NCBI GenBank assembly: GCA_035236585.1
Contig: CP141128.1
Coordinates: forward strand, 53,619,257-53,683,256
Direction of reading: 5' to 3'
From: Warburgia ugandensis
Taxonomy: Eukaryota > Streptophyta > Magnoliopsida > Canellales > Canellaceae
Length of the DNA: 64,000 nucleotides
Of this stretch, positions 36,166-48,530 are shown piece after piece. The notes below the pieces were generated by a model. It saw only the letters and a list, made by a program, of their open reading frames with translations, had not been told where the DNA came from and ran no database searches. A program made the translations under genes and the position numbers. Position 1 is the stretch's first letter, and each line of letters starts with the position of its first letter.

Positions 36166-37183
36166 TAGCTAGAAGTTTATGCACCTAGGGTGGTAGTAAG
36201 ACCTGATGGCAGGTGTGTTACGTGCTGCTATAAGTCTTAGAGACCTGATATTAGGAGGTGCAATTGGCCAGTAATCTCTAAGATGATATTGATACCAGCC
36301 CTACGATGGAGACGGCGGGTAGTAGGAGTACCTTTTCATGGGAAAGTACTCTAAGAGGTTGTCAAGTAGCCTCCATGAGGTTCAATGAGTCATGGTTTGT
36401 GTAGGTATCCACGAGTAGATGTAGAGGCCGTGGTAGTCACTAGTGGGTGATGGTAGGGTGCTACAAGCTTAGGTGTCTATGCAATGATGTTATTTGGGTC
36501 ATTTCTCGAGAGTTTAGACCTTGTCTAGGGTGGTAGGACTGTATGCCACTATGATTGGAGCGATCAATTTTCAATGGTGATGTGGGCATGGATTTGTGCA
36601 TTTTAGATTGAGGATTATACAACTTTTTTTTTTACCTCATTTTTTTTTAGTACATTGGTTTGACAAATTTATTAGATTCTTTTGGACATTACAGATGATT
36701 TGAGATCACCAGTCTTTCATGGATTTTTACCTCACGTGTGTGTGATTGATTTTCACATTTATGATTTTAGTTCGATTTGATGCAAAAAGAACTATTTGCA
36801 CTTATGAATTGATTGATTATGCTTCGAAAACCATGAACAAATTTTTCTTTTTCTAGATCAAAGATTTATCAAATGCTGGTTTTTTGTTCACTAGACTTTG
36901 AGCATATAGTATACTCTTTGACCTTATTGTCTAAATTTATCTTTTATCAACATTGTACATTGCTACTTACACTTAGCTAGTAGCATTGTTATTAGTATTA
37001 TAATCCATGTCAATTTTTCCTTATTTGATGGTTTTACCATGGTCAGCTTACTTCAGCTTTATGAGTGATTTTTGCATGATCATATACTCATTTATTGTTA
37101 CATATGAAATTGTGTTGGGTTTGTGAAGAGAAATATGTTAAATAACTACCTTTACAGATGATAATGAGGAAATTAGATACCTC

Positions 37184-37256
37184 ACTCTTCAAAAGTTAAT
37201 TTAACTATCAAATGACAAGTACTCTTCAAAAGTTAATTTAACTATCAAATGACAAA
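37184..37256 (+). repeat. 37-bp direct duplication
   Basis: Two adjacent copies beginning ACTCTTCAAAAGTTAATTTA, identical except near the final bases. A recent tandem duplication. Confidence 0.9.
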
Positions 37257-37600
37257 TACCTTAAACATTTATAGGGATAACTTGAATAATCATGTATGAT
37301 GAAAGATCTTGAAGAACTGTCAAATGTGAATAAAGGAAGATTGCCTATGTTTCTATTAATGAAAAATGATCTTAGTACAAATTAAATGTTCATGAAAAGA
37401 TAAAAGCATAGAATGTTTAAATCCTCAGGAAAAGATAAGGCAATAATGATATTCATTGAAATCATGATAAACTATGATTCAACAACTATGACGAATTACA
37501 CATATAAACTAATTCTATAATTGTATGATTTAAGAAATTATAATTTCAGCATGAGTACTTAGAAAACATGATGAGGTTTGATTAAGTATGACATAATCTC

Positions 37601-37645
37601 AAGTGCAAGCCTGCTAAGACAATGCAATTGTTCACAATGTCTTAG
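37601..37645 (+). promoter_or_regulatory. Paired-hairpin motif, partly decayed
   Basis: CTAAGACA pairs with TGTCTTAG (8 bp). The upstream CAAGC/GCTTG stem has lost its pairing. About 550 bp before the LTR end at 38175, the same position as in the other LTRs. Confidence 0.5.
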
Positions 37646-38175
37646 ATTTGAAGAATTAAAATAGTAAGATGAACAGGTTGAATGTGACAGCAGTTGTAGG
37701 GTTTGAAATTTCAAAAGATGAAAATTTTTTAGTATCTAGATGGTGAGCTTTGCAACCTTAGATTAGCTTTTTGATTCAGTGGAGAATACGAATGTACATT
37801 TACTTTAATGTTGTGGATTCATTTGTATTTAATGGAATGTTTTGTGATATGACAGTATTGGAGATTCTAGGAAGTGATAAGTTTTGTGTATTTATTTTCA
37901 AAGCACTAAAAATTATTTGTATTGTTTATTAGTGTCTGTACACATGCTTGAAGTGCAAATATGTCTAAAAAATAGAGAAAAATCTACCAAATTTTAAGTG
38001 GAAATGAAACATTCATTTCACTGTAAAATTCTTGTGTTTGTGTAAGAAACTAGATTTGGGATTTTCAAAAAAATCTTTCAATGAAAAAAATTTTCATTGT
38101 TTTGTTTTCAAAAAGAATTTTAAATAAGGGATATCTCAAATTTCAAAATGTATTTTGAAAACCTAAGGTGTTAGA

Positions 38176-39110
38176 GCCTTCTTTATGGTTCAACTTCCTT
38201 AAAGATGAATGGCATCTAATCCTCTCTTTATCTAAATTCTCTAAAGTTGGCCTCTTTCTTTTAAATTTTTTTGGCTTAGGGAAAATGCAATCAACTCTTG
38301 TATTCCCTTTTTCATCATTCTTCTTTCTTCTGGGGTGGTAATTGTTTAGGAAAAAAGTGTGAGGACTCGAATTTTCTTGGTTGCACTAATACTTCATTCC
38401 TAAGGATCATTGGATGAATTTTCTAGTTTGTGGCAAGCTGGCATGCAAAGGATGAAAAGCTTGGTGGTAATTTAGTGTTTATTGTATTGAAGAGAAGTGT
38501 ATAAGCTCCTATTGAGTGACATAACATTTGGGCCCTATAGCGCGATTCAAGCCCATATTTGAAGGATAATAACTCTTTATTTACATGCTTTCTTTTCCTT
38601 ACTTATATAACAATTCTTTGTAATTTGGCCATTAATGAAATAGTTTTTTTTTCCCCCTTTCTTAGTTAATTTGTTCCTTACTTTCTTTTTCTAGTTACTA
38701 TAGCATTAGAAAGTTACTTTAATGTGAAGTTACTTGTAGTTTACATAGTTTCCTTAATTCTTAGTTAATTGTAGTTTTAGATAGTTTTCTTTTTCAGTTA
38801 ATGGTAATTTTAGGAAGTTTCTCTTTCTAGTTAGTTGTAGTTTTAGAAACTTTCCTAGTTTTGTTCCTTGCTTATTTAGATTGTTCTTAATTTCTTTAAT
38901 TACTTGCTTTCCGATTTAGGGTTACCTTCTAATTTAGTTTAATGATAAATTGTCCTTCTCTTGATTGGTATGGCTAGGTTCAAGTAAGATGATTTAAATT
39001 CTAATTAACTCTATTATCAAAGATTCTTCATATGATCGACCTGTACTTACTGATTCTATACTCCAATGGAGCTGTGCACTTACAGTATTATTTAAGACAC
39101 AATACAGGCC
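38176..39110 (+). mobile_element. Tat/Athila-like LTR, 3' part (L3)
   Basis: Carries the GAAAGTTTCC-like cluster (38700-38860) and the LTR-end pattern 'gatcgacctgtac...gtgcacttacagtattatttaagaca' at 39035-39095. The 5' part is missing at the junction with the preceding LTR. No coding frame. Confidence 0.55.
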
Positions 39111-39906
39111 ACTAAAAAAATCTCCTCTAATGAGAATTAAGTCTTGTCTTCTTGGAATGACTTCTCCTCATTGGTCCTCCTTAGTTTAAGTCTTTTCTTA
39201 TTGGTTCTTTAGGCTAGCCTTGATGCAGAGACAATCTTGGCCTTTAATCTTTTAGAAGTTAGGATAAACTGTGATCATGGATTTCCCATTTTTACTCCTC
39301 TTCCTTGAACAAATTTTTTTATTTTTTTTTCCTATATTTCTACATCCAAAAACATGTAATCAACATGTATCATGTACTCCCATATGTGTGAAACTTGTAA
39401 TTCCATGTGGGTCCCTTCCTTGAATAAGTAAGAAAGAGAGTGGTTGAGAATTATGCTAGTGAATCCCAGATTTTGCTTGGTTGTCCATGCACATTTGTCT
39501 TTAGTGTATATCATTTTAGCTTCTCCTAAAAACTTCCAAAGGTAGTGGAATGCATGAATGCATGTATTGAAAGCTTACTACCTTGTATTTTAATGTAGAC
39601 ACCTTCTCTTGCACTAGTTTCAATCGTTAATGCTAGTAGTGCTGAATTTGATAATTGCACTCCCTTGGCATTTTGAAAATTTTGACTTTAGGATTTGTGG
39701 CATGTGAGTCCATGACTTTTCTTGAATGGTGGTTGGACTATATTTTAGGGCTTTGAGTGTCTAAAATTAGTAATTCTCTTAGTTGTACCCTAATCTTGCA
39801 AAATAATTAAAATAAACCCTACTTAGTGATATTTAAGGTTAATTCATTATTAATACTACTAAATATAGGGCTATTATATGATATATTTATAAATATATTA
39901 AATACC
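39111..39906 (-). mobile_element. Tat-like 3' LTR, 5' part, of the host element
   Basis: Minus orientation, starting TGAGGTATTTAATATATT at 39906. It matches the start of the Tat solo LTR at 53385 (TACTAAATATAG block, and 'cttccaaaggtagtggaatgcatg' against 'cttcccaaggtggtgaacagctcgcatg'). It is truncated at about 39111, where an oppositely oriented LTR abuts. Confidence 0.6.
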
Positions 39907-42109
39907 TCAAAATTCCATTTTTGCTAGCCCTTGAGAAAACTGCAAAAATAAAAAATAAAGAAGGAAAATATAAAAATCCTAACCACTTCTAAAGGTGCTA
40001 TCATCCATATTTAGCATATGTTAGAAAATCTATAAATTCCTAGGCTACCCTTGGTGGATGAGTTATATTCTTGTAAGGGTTTTTAGAAATGATACTCATA
40101 AACATTTTTCAAAAGCCATTTACAAAAATTCCTTCATTTATCTTAGAGAATTTTCTTCCATGTAATGTTCAATATCTAATTTTAGTGTGTTAATGAAAAT
40201 GAATGACAATTCACAATCCTAGCCTTATTATGTTAAATACATTCCATTGTCAAAAATACCTCAAAATGTGAGAGTTTGAATATATCCAATATATACATAA
40301 TTATTAGTCTCTATGTAAAATACAACAAAAAATACAATCCAAAAGTATACTTTGACTTCAAATCTCATACGATATAATTGACACTGAGAAAGAAGTCGAT
40401 TAGAAATAGGTAGTACTCTCTTAAATATGTGCGTAGAATAATGTTCATCAAAGCTAAATTCTCACATATTTCCAACAAAAGAGCAAAACTTACAAAAAAG
40501 AAAAATCTGATTATGGTCTCACTGAAAGGATGTTTTACTTGACTAGAATCCCAATTTATTCATAACCACGTCCAATTCATACAATTATCTAAGATCAAGT
40601 TAGGGCTTTCACGAGGACAAAATAAAGGCTTAGGACAAGGTTATCAAAGGAAGTGATATAAGGGTAAACATAGGTATTTGGAAGAATGTGTAAACGTTTT
40701 CTATTTTACACATGTGAGTGAACATTCCCACTGACTATTTTCTTTTCTTTTCTTTTCCTTCTACTATAGCCTTTTTTCTATCTTTGCATTTTCATTCTAT
40801 GAAGAAGTTTTGATGTCCGCCTCTTGAACTATGTTGCTCACACTTTTTCTACAAGATATTTATCCAATCTCTAAATATTTCCAAAACAATAGGAAATGAA
40901 TATATTATATGGGTCAAATATGGGTAAAGATTAATTGGTTATCAATCAAAAGGCTTAATATAAAGGATCAAATGTCTAATTAGTGGAAGTAACTTAAGGA
41001 AGGCTAAGGCTTGGGGTTAATCAAACATGGCCTCTATCATCCCTTAGGTTTCATATGACTTAAAAAATGATCAGAAACCTAAGAGATATTTGGTATAGTT
41101 TTTTATATAATTTCTCAATAGTTGACCATAACAAAGAATAACAAGACCAACAAAAATCATGTTTACTAAAGAAAATTTTGAATTTATGTACAACCCTAAA
41201 AAAGATAGAATGCCTCTAATCTCACTTGGGTTATAAGTCTCTACTTATCTTCTTTCTAATCTCTAAGTTATACTTACTCTTCAACTTAAACTATATATAT
41301 ATGGCTACTTGTGCAGTAAATATTTGAAGTTTAATTTTTATGAAAAACTTTAGAAAAATAAATTTAGATTGAACTAATTGTATGCAAATCTATTAATAAG
41401 CTAATGTTCAAAGATAACAATGAATATTTAAAAATCCAAATTCTCATCATTGGAAGGGAACTTACCATAAAAGTCTCCAAAAATACCATATTAATTATTA
41501 TTATTATTATTTTAAATAACTCTTGTAAAGGACTCAAAAATTGATGAAAATCTATGATAAACACATCAAATTTTGAAAATGCCCCACCCTTAGACTTAAA
41601 TTAAACATTTTCCTCAATGTTTATAATCGAAAACCATGGATAAAGAAAATAATAAATGTGAGAGATAACATAGGAAGAATTATACCTTGTACTCCAATGA
41701 TGGTGCCTAAACCTATTGATATGAACAATTAGATGCAAAATAATATACAATGAATGTGAATGCAAGTGGAAAATCTAAACCTACACTAATGTACAACAGA
41801 CATAGTATGGAATCAATCCTGGTAAACATGACTTTTGAGAGGGATTACCTCCTCTTCTAGGTTTTTGAGCTCTAGGAAAGTTTAAAATGTGTAACCATGT
41901 AACTTGGACATGACCCATCTTTCTCAATATCGAATGCCCCACGTGGATAAATAATGGGCACAATGAAAGGTCTGATCTAGCGAGATCTTAACTTGACTAG
42001 AAAGAGATGTAGTCTAGAATTGTATAGAAGGATCTTCTAACTTGGTGTGAACAATTTTATCAAAACATATCAATCATGAATCTTTTTTGGCCGATCCTTA
42101 TATTACTTA
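39907..42109 (-). mobile_element. Tat-like 3' untranslated internal region
   Basis: AT-rich sequence downstream of pol (minus orientation) with no supported frame. The CTAGCAAAAATGGAATTT just before the LTR start is a decayed polypurine context (compare 24940). Confidence 0.55.
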
Positions 42110-43767
42110 GCTGTATTGTAAGAATCTCTCCTGATTTCCTCCAACTCTTGGAATTAGAGTTTTCTGCCTTAGTGTAGTTACAATTGTGTTGTTTACTGGC
42201 CTAGTAAGCTTTATGCTCCGACTCAACAAATGATAGGCCTTTCCATAAACTAGTCTATAGGGAGTCTTAAATTCAGTTTGGTAACCCAGGGTGCATCACT
42301 GAGTCTTAGTGACCAATCCTTATGGTTAGGATTTACTGTCTTTTCTAAAATGTGCTTGATCTCCCCTTTTGACACCTCTACTTGACCACTAGTTTGTGGA
42401 CAATAGGGTGTTGCAACTCTGTGGATCACTCTATATCTCTTCATTAAACCTTTAAAGGCCTAATTGCAAGTGTTTTCCGCCATCAATAATAATAGTGCTT
42501 GGAGTACCTAAATGTGTCAAGACATTGTCTTTTAAAAATTTGACCATAAATTTGTGGTCATGGTCTTGCATGCTACTACCTCTACTCATCTAGACACATA
42601 GTCTATTCCCACAATAATGTATGGATATCTAAAAGAATTAGGAAATGGCCCTAAAAAACCATACCCTAGACACCAAAAAGTTCTATTACAATTAATATCG
42701 GGTTCATAGGCATCATGTTTCTATGTTCCATACTTCCCAATTTTTGGCAACAGTCACATGTTATCAATAAGCATGGGAATCCTTGAATATTGTATTCCAA
42801 TAAAATCTAAATTTGTAAAATTTTTGTTGCGATCTTCCTTGCACTAAATGGTCTCCACGAGCATGATCATGAGAGAAGGAGTTTATACTAATGTGGTCCT
42901 TATTAGGCACACATCTTCTTACTATTTTATCTTGATAGTACTTAAAATCATCCTAGAAAGAATGCTTAACCTCAGATAAAATTTTTGACTTATTGTGTTT
43001 CGATTAGTTATTAGGCATTTGACCCAAGTCAAGATAATTGAACATATCAATGAACCAAGGTAATTGGGAAGGCTAAAAAAGTTGTTCATTAGGAAAAGAT
43101 TCTATTATAGGTACAAATTCACTAGAAGACTCTACCTAGATAAATAGTTGGTTACAACATTTTTGGAAGCTTTCTTATATATCAAATTCTTAAAGCAGTA
43201 AAATCTATTAAATCAATCTAGGTTTAACATCTTTCTTTGATAAAAGGTACTTCAATGTTGCATGGCCTGAGTAGATTATGACTTTAGATCCTAACAGATA
43301 AGACCTAATTCTATCCAAGGTAAATACAACAACTAACAACTCTTTCTATGTTATACAATAATTAAATTAAGCATCATTTAAAGTCTCACTAGCATAATAT
43401 ATCACATGGGGACATTTAGCAGTACGCTGACCCAAAATAGCATCAATTGTTCATTTTAAAGCATCACACATTATCTTAAAAGGTGTACTGCAATTGAATA
43501 GTTGAATAATAGGTGTAGAGGTGAGTTCAGCCTGTAGGCACTTAAATACTTTCATACAATTGTCATCAAAGTTAAAATATGCCTCCTTTGTAAGTAAATT
43601 ACATAGGGGTCTATAGATTTTGCTAAAATCATTGATAAATCATTTGTAGAATCCAGAATGGCTCACAAATGAGTAGATCTCCTTCATCATCTTATGTGGA
43701 GAAGATTAAAAATAAGATCCACTTTGGCTTTGTCAACCATTATACCATTGTGCGACATTATGTGTCC
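42110..43767 (-). pseudogene. Tat/Athila-like pol relic: RT end, RNase H, integrase
   Basis: In minus-strand order: the RT segment GHIMSHNG...VDKAKVD (43700-43760); RNase H with IMCDA, ILGQRTAKCPHVIYYASET (43380-43540) and a TLKYLL-like motif (near 43230); an integrase with YVSR, RVATPYCPQTSGQVEVS, IKHILEKTV and DWSLRL (42250-42620); then YRLVYGKAYHLL (about 42190-42245). These are Athila/Tat/Ogre-lineage sequences. In-frame stops and frameshifts are frequent. It is the downstream part of the pol whose upstream parts lie at 45604-45667 and 53386-55017. Confidence 0.85.
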
Positions 43768-43776
43768 TAAAATAAT
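43768..43776. repeat. 9-bp target duplication of the Mutator-like element, left
   Basis: TAAAATAAT, repeated exactly at 45595-45603. Confidence 0.85.
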
Positions 43777-44210
43777 GTTTTTTTTTTTTTTTTTTTTTAT
43801 CCATTTGCCACTAAGTTATTGCGTTTTTTGCCAAAATATCCAAACATTTTTACATTTTTTTGATTTGCCACTAAGTTTTCCAAAACTTTTCCAAAATGCC
43901 ACTATTAACATTCCATCATCAGTTTTTTGTAAAATGGCTGAAATACCCTTGTCTTCTTCCTTTGTAAAATCTGAAAACAGGTGATTGATTGTTTGTGGAA
44001 GTTAAACCCTGAAAATAGATTATTGATCATCGATGCTGAAACCCATATTTTGCTCCGACCAGTCTCTGGCCTTGCTCTGGCTAGGCTCCACCCAAGCTCA
44101 GGCACACCTCCTGCCTGCACTTTGCCCACGCCTCCCACCCTAGCTCCTCCCATCCTTGCTCTGCCCACAATCAGGCATGCCTCCAACCCGCACTTGCTCT
44201 ACAAAGGCAG
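43777..44210 (+). repeat. MULE left terminal inverted repeat
   Basis: Complementary to about 45153-45594. Its outer end is altered: the right TIR ends (outward) GGGTATTTTGCTGATTTGCC, while here G is followed by 21 T residues and then ATCCATTTGCC. The open frame at 43981-44265 lies mostly in this TIR and is not a known protein. Confidence 0.88.
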
Positions 44211-45152
44211 AAAGAAGGCTATTAACCATACCACACCATGTCTATGTGCAACAAGATCAGCATGAGAATTACTTTCCCATATAGCAAGCCATGAACATGA
44301 AATCCCATTCTTGTCTTCATCATTTATCCTACTCTTCAGAATCTCAATTTGATCTCTGCATGCTTTTATGAAAAAGCATGTGTATGTATATCTCTAGTGT
44401 TTTTCTGGAATCATCAGAAATAGAATTGGTTAATTTGTTAAGCACCTCCAATTTTGTGACGCTAAACATACAAACTCAAAACTACCTAAGTTTGTTCCAT
44501 GGATGAATATGATACTGGGATAGCATCTTTGAGTTGTAATAAGCTAATATGGTGTAGTTCTTACGAAGGTTCAATATGGGTCATAGACATATGCTTTGAT
44601 TAGCTCACTGCTCCATTTGAATGTCCAAGGAAGTTGCTACTGTGATTATAATTGTGATTGCCAATGTATGGCAACTCCAACTTCTGATATATAAAGGGAT
44701 TGCACCAAATGTTCATGGGAGATATTTGTTAACAAGGTAATGTAATTAAACAAATAGGCCTTCCTCAGCCATCAACATTTGAACAATTTGATGTGCTCTG
44801 CCTCTTCAAATAGCGGGATTGATGGAGTTGAGCATAATGTGCAGACCATGCCTCTATGTCATACAGGATTTGGTCTATAATTCCCACCCGATGAATGGAA
44901 AAAAATCGCCTAGTGTAGAGCAAGCACTTTTTCCATTGAATAAGAAGAGAATAAAGTAAACATGATTAACTAGACCTTTGAATAGTAATAATATGCTAGC
45001 ATTATAGTACAAAAATCTTTTAAAACCTAAAACTAGTCAAAGACTCATGTAGAGGACAACAAAGTAAATTTAGGTGAGTTAATGGCAGTTAGCAGGTTCC
45101 TTGTTGACTCAAACACATCATACGTGCACATATTTTGACAAAACCATTTGCA

Positions 45153-45594
45153 CTGCCTTTGTAGAGCAAGCATGGGCTTAGCATGCGATGGAGGCATGCT
45201 AGATCATGGGCAAAACAAGGGTGAGAGGAGCTAAGGTAGGAGGTGTGCCTAAGTGTGGGCAGAGCATGAGCAGGAGGCGTGCCTAAGCGTGGGTGGAGCT
45301 TGGGCAAAGCAAGGCCGGAGATTGATCAGAGCAAAATATGGGTTTCAGTGTCGATGATCGATCATCTGTTTTCAGGGTTTAACTTCCACAAATGATCAAT
45401 CACCTGTTTTCAAGGTTTACAAAGGAAGAAGACAAGGGTATTTTGACCATTTGAGAAAAACTAATAGTGGAATGTTAACAGAGTGGCATTTTGGCAAAGT
45501 TTTGGAATACTTTGTGGTAAATTGGAAAAATGTATAAATGTTTGGATATTTTCTCAAAAATGCAATTACTTAGTGGCAAATCAGCAAAATACCC
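45153..45594 (-). repeat. MULE right terminal inverted repeat
   Basis: Inverse of 43777-44210, with a cleaner outer terminus GGGTATTTTGC. The frame at 45089-45307 is a TIR shadow. Confidence 0.88.
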
Positions 45595-45603
45595 TAAAAT
45601 AAT
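45595..45603. repeat. 9-bp target duplication of the Mutator-like element, right
   Basis: TAAAATAAT, identical to 43768-43776. Confidence 0.85.
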
Positions 45604-45667
45604 TCCACTTTTTACCTTAAAATGACATTTTTCCCAGGTTAGCACTAGATTTTCTCTTGGCACTAAT
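45604..45667 (-). pseudogene. Reverse transcriptase fragment between two insertions
   Basis: The minus strand reads ENLVLTWEKCHFKV, the conserved RT segment before GxxLGH. Its C-terminal neighbour is across the MULE at 43767 and its N-terminal neighbour across the solo LTR at 53386. The reading is consistent once each target duplication is counted once. Confidence 0.85.
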
Positions 45668-47132
45668 GTGTTTTAATAATTAATGGTTTTATTGGAGTAA
45701 AGGAGGAAAAAATACAAGTGGATCCCATGAGAACTCTTTAATAAATGAGTTAATTAAAACCTGAATTACTTTTACATTAAATTAACCAATCAAAGATTAA
45801 GAAAAGTAAAGATTCTAAGCAAATAAACTAAGCAATTAAATAAATAAAGAAATAAAACAAGCAAGGAAAGTAAACTAAATAATAAAAGAGAAACAAATAT
45901 TTCATTAATGGATTGTTTGTAAGGAATTGCTACATAAGAAACAAAAGAAAGGAAAAGACATAAAGCAATTTAATTTCCTTTGAAGACATTGCAGGAATCC
46001 TTAGTTGTGTCACCCAATTAGGCTCTTTACATGTCTGCTTCTTTTCCTAGGCTTGAATTCTACTTTATAGCCTTCTTGTTGTGTCACTCAACAAGGGCCT
46101 GTACACTTCTCCTTAACCCATATTACACTAAAGCTACCACTATGCTTTTCTCATCTTTACCTAACATGCCACTAACCCAAAGTTCAAGTCTCAAATCCAA
46201 AGAGTACCGCCCTTAAGAGAAGATAAAAGAAGGCTGGTGGGGTGAAAAAAGTAAAAGAAATTTGTCCTTCTCCTTAGCTAGAAATACTATAAAGAGGGTA
46301 GCCTTTTAAGGAGAAAGCAAGAGGAGGAAGGAGTTGTTCAACTTAAGCTGGAAATAGACATAGAAGGAGACACCCTTACTTAAGAAAGAACCAAAATAAG
46401 AGAAAAGAAAAGTGGAGATAGTGGCCCTTCAATTAGGACCCACCAATTCTAGCCTTAGGAGATGATGAAGGAAGTATGTACTTACATGCAAATCTTCTTA
46501 TTCTCTAGCACGATGCTTTTAGCTAGGAATAGATGGCTTATTGGATGGACTTGATTTCATCAACCATGCTTTAGGATTGGAAGGAATCCTTGGTTACCAT
46601 TGAAGTGGTAGAAGATTTATTTCTTTTTCATCGTTATTCTTATATCCCAAAAATGAAAATAGAAATGGAGGAAGGCTAGAAAGAGGAGGGAGGTGATGGA
46701 TGCATGTGAGGGTTTAAGAAGAAAAGAGTGTGTGCAACTTAGAATAGGAGGGTGGTGGAGAGTTGTATGCGTGTAATTGGAAAATGGGAGAATGCGTGTA
46801 ATTGAAAAGAGGAGTGGAGGATGCATGTAAGGGTTGTGGGTGCAACCTATAAGAGATGAATGCGGTGTGTAAGGGTGAAGATGAATGGGGTACACAAGGG
46901 CAAAGGGGGAATGAGAGTAGGGGGATGATGAAGAGAATGGAAGAAGAAGAAATAGGAAAAAAAGAAATGGAACTGGGGATGGATGAGACCCTTACCTCTT
47001 CTCCAATGGATGTGGACATGTGGATAGAGGGGAAGTGTTGGAAAGAGTTATCTCTCTCCCCTTGTTTCTCCTAATTTCATCTTTCAAGTCTAGGAAAGAG
47101 TAAGAGATCCCTTGTTCATTCTTTTTCACCTC

Positions 47133-47140
47133 TATATATA
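47133..47140 (-). promoter_or_regulatory. TATA-like box in Tat solo LTR
   Basis: TATATATA in 'cctctatatatagattttc', resembling the 26052 box of LTR L2. Assigned by sequence only. Confidence 0.35.
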
Positions 47141-48477
47141 GATTTTCTAAGAGAAAAGCTTAAGTAGTGAATGGCTAGGTTCTAAGGGAGGGATGGAAGG
47201 AAAAATGGCTAAAGATTGAATGAAAATAAGATGAATAAGGGAAAGAGGGGGCATAAAATGCAAGTGAATATGGGACGTGGGATGGATGGTGGAATGAAGG
47301 AGATATGGTTAAGTGGAAAGAGATAAGGTGGGAAAGGAAAGAGGATAGGTGAGAAGGAAAAAGATAGAAAGGAAGTGGAGAAAATCAAGGAGGTGATGTG
47401 GGAAATAGAAAGCCTAGGGAGGAGGCATGTACTGCATTGGGTGTGTGTGTGTTTGGAATTTAGAAAGTTTGAAAGAAAGCTAGACCTTTAGATTGAATTA
47501 TGCAATGGCGATCTTTCCTCCTTAGTGTTTTTCCTTGAATTCTTATAGAGTGGGTGGTGGCTAGGCTTTGTCGCTTTTCTTTGCTTCATTCCTACGATTG
47601 GCTCTTCGTGTCCTAGCTTGAGTGGATGAAATTTTGTTAGTCTTTTCTTATCCAAAAAGATCTTCTTTAGGGACTATTTTTCACTCCACTGTTGGATTGA
47701 AATGCCTTAGAGGGGATAGCCTAGACTCCTTTGAAATTTCCTAGTTCACTCTTGGTTTCTCCTTCTTATTCTCTCATCCCATCATTATTTTCTCTACACA
47801 ATGGTGATCAGGGAGAGTGGGACATCTCCCCCATTTTAAGTGGACATTTTTTTTGCTAAAATGTAGGTGGGCAGCCATCGAAAAAATCTTCACTAATGGG
47901 ATTCAATCTAGATTTCATTGAAGCCTATCTTCTCATCAGTTTATCCTTGTTTGAGTGAGTGTTCATTAATTTCTTAGGATATGCTTCAATAAGGATGGAT
48001 CTTGACCTTTACGTGCTTAAAAACTGAGATGATTTTCAGCCATAGATTTTGTGATGATGTAAGCTTTTGTAACATATTTTGTAATACATTTTCAAAGGTA
48101 GGGCCCTTAGTAGTAAATTTTTTAGCAAAACAAACCAGCAAAAATTCTTTTCCTTAGAACTTGTTTTGAAAAACCCAAGTCATCACTTCATACATAACAT
48201 AAGTAGAATTTTTGTACAAGATCAAAATTCCATTAAAGGAATATACTCTTATTAAATTTCAAAATCCCATCCAGTAGTTCATAGTACAGCCCAAATCCAT
48301 TAAAATAACTGTCCAAATTACATAATCCAAAACTCAAAGCTCACCATACAATGAAACTCTCATTATAATACAATACTCTTAAACAAAACCAAATGCATAT
48401 CTTCAAGGGGTATACCCTGATGATTATTCTCCCAAGTCTTCTTCAGTCTTGAGCTCCTAACTCTCCTTCTCTGTATC

Positions 48478-48530
48478 TAAGATATTGTAAACATTCAAAC
48501 ATTTACAATATCTTAGCAAGCTATGCTTGG
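48478..48530 (-). promoter_or_regulatory. Paired hairpins near LTR 3' end (B)
   Basis: In element sense: CAAGC-ATA-GCTTG, then a 14-bp perfect stem TAAGATATTGTAAA/TTTACAATATCTTA with a 10-base loop. About 430 bp from the LTR 3' end. Confidence 0.75.

Larger units (their letters stand above)
29250..38175 (+). mobile_element. Chimeric chromovirus LTR region, plus orientation
   Basis: 29250-33530 aligns in order with the minus-strand LTRs at 48050-52737 and 55018-59416: start TATAATAACCC (canonical TGTAATAACCC), TATAAATA at 29824, the block at 31890-32200, and the AGGCATAAGCC block at 33360. After about 33540 the match stops. The distal part, ending AAACCTAAGGTGTTAGA at 38175, resembles the end of the element E LTR instead. 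Total length is about twice a normal LTR of this family (4.4-4.7 kb), so two LTRs have probably been joined or one carries an insertion. No flanking duplication was found and no coding frame is credible. Confidence 0.55.
43777..45594. mobile_element. Non-autonomous Mutator-like element with long TIRs
   Basis: An 1818-bp element with inverted terminal repeats of about 435 bp (43777-44210 and about 45153-45594) and a 9-bp target duplication, the hallmark of MULEs. The TIRs share, in inverted order, the word TTTGCCACTAAGT, a 'tgattgatc' block, a CCCATATTTTGCTC block, a proline-codon-like CT-rich block and ACAAAGGCAG at the inner edge. The 940-bp interior (44211-45152) has no transposase domain and no clear captured gene. 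It is inserted within the reverse transcriptase of the surrounding element. Confidence 0.88.

Noticed and set aside
44211-45152. Captured host gene inside the Mutator-like element (Pack-MULE)
   Set aside because: No recognisable domain or exon structure can be read; left open only as a search to run.
46617-47019. Ser/Leu/Pro-rich overlapping frames resembling a secreted protein
   Set aside because: Located inside the Tat solo LTR in G/A-skewed sequence; no start context, splice signals or homology.
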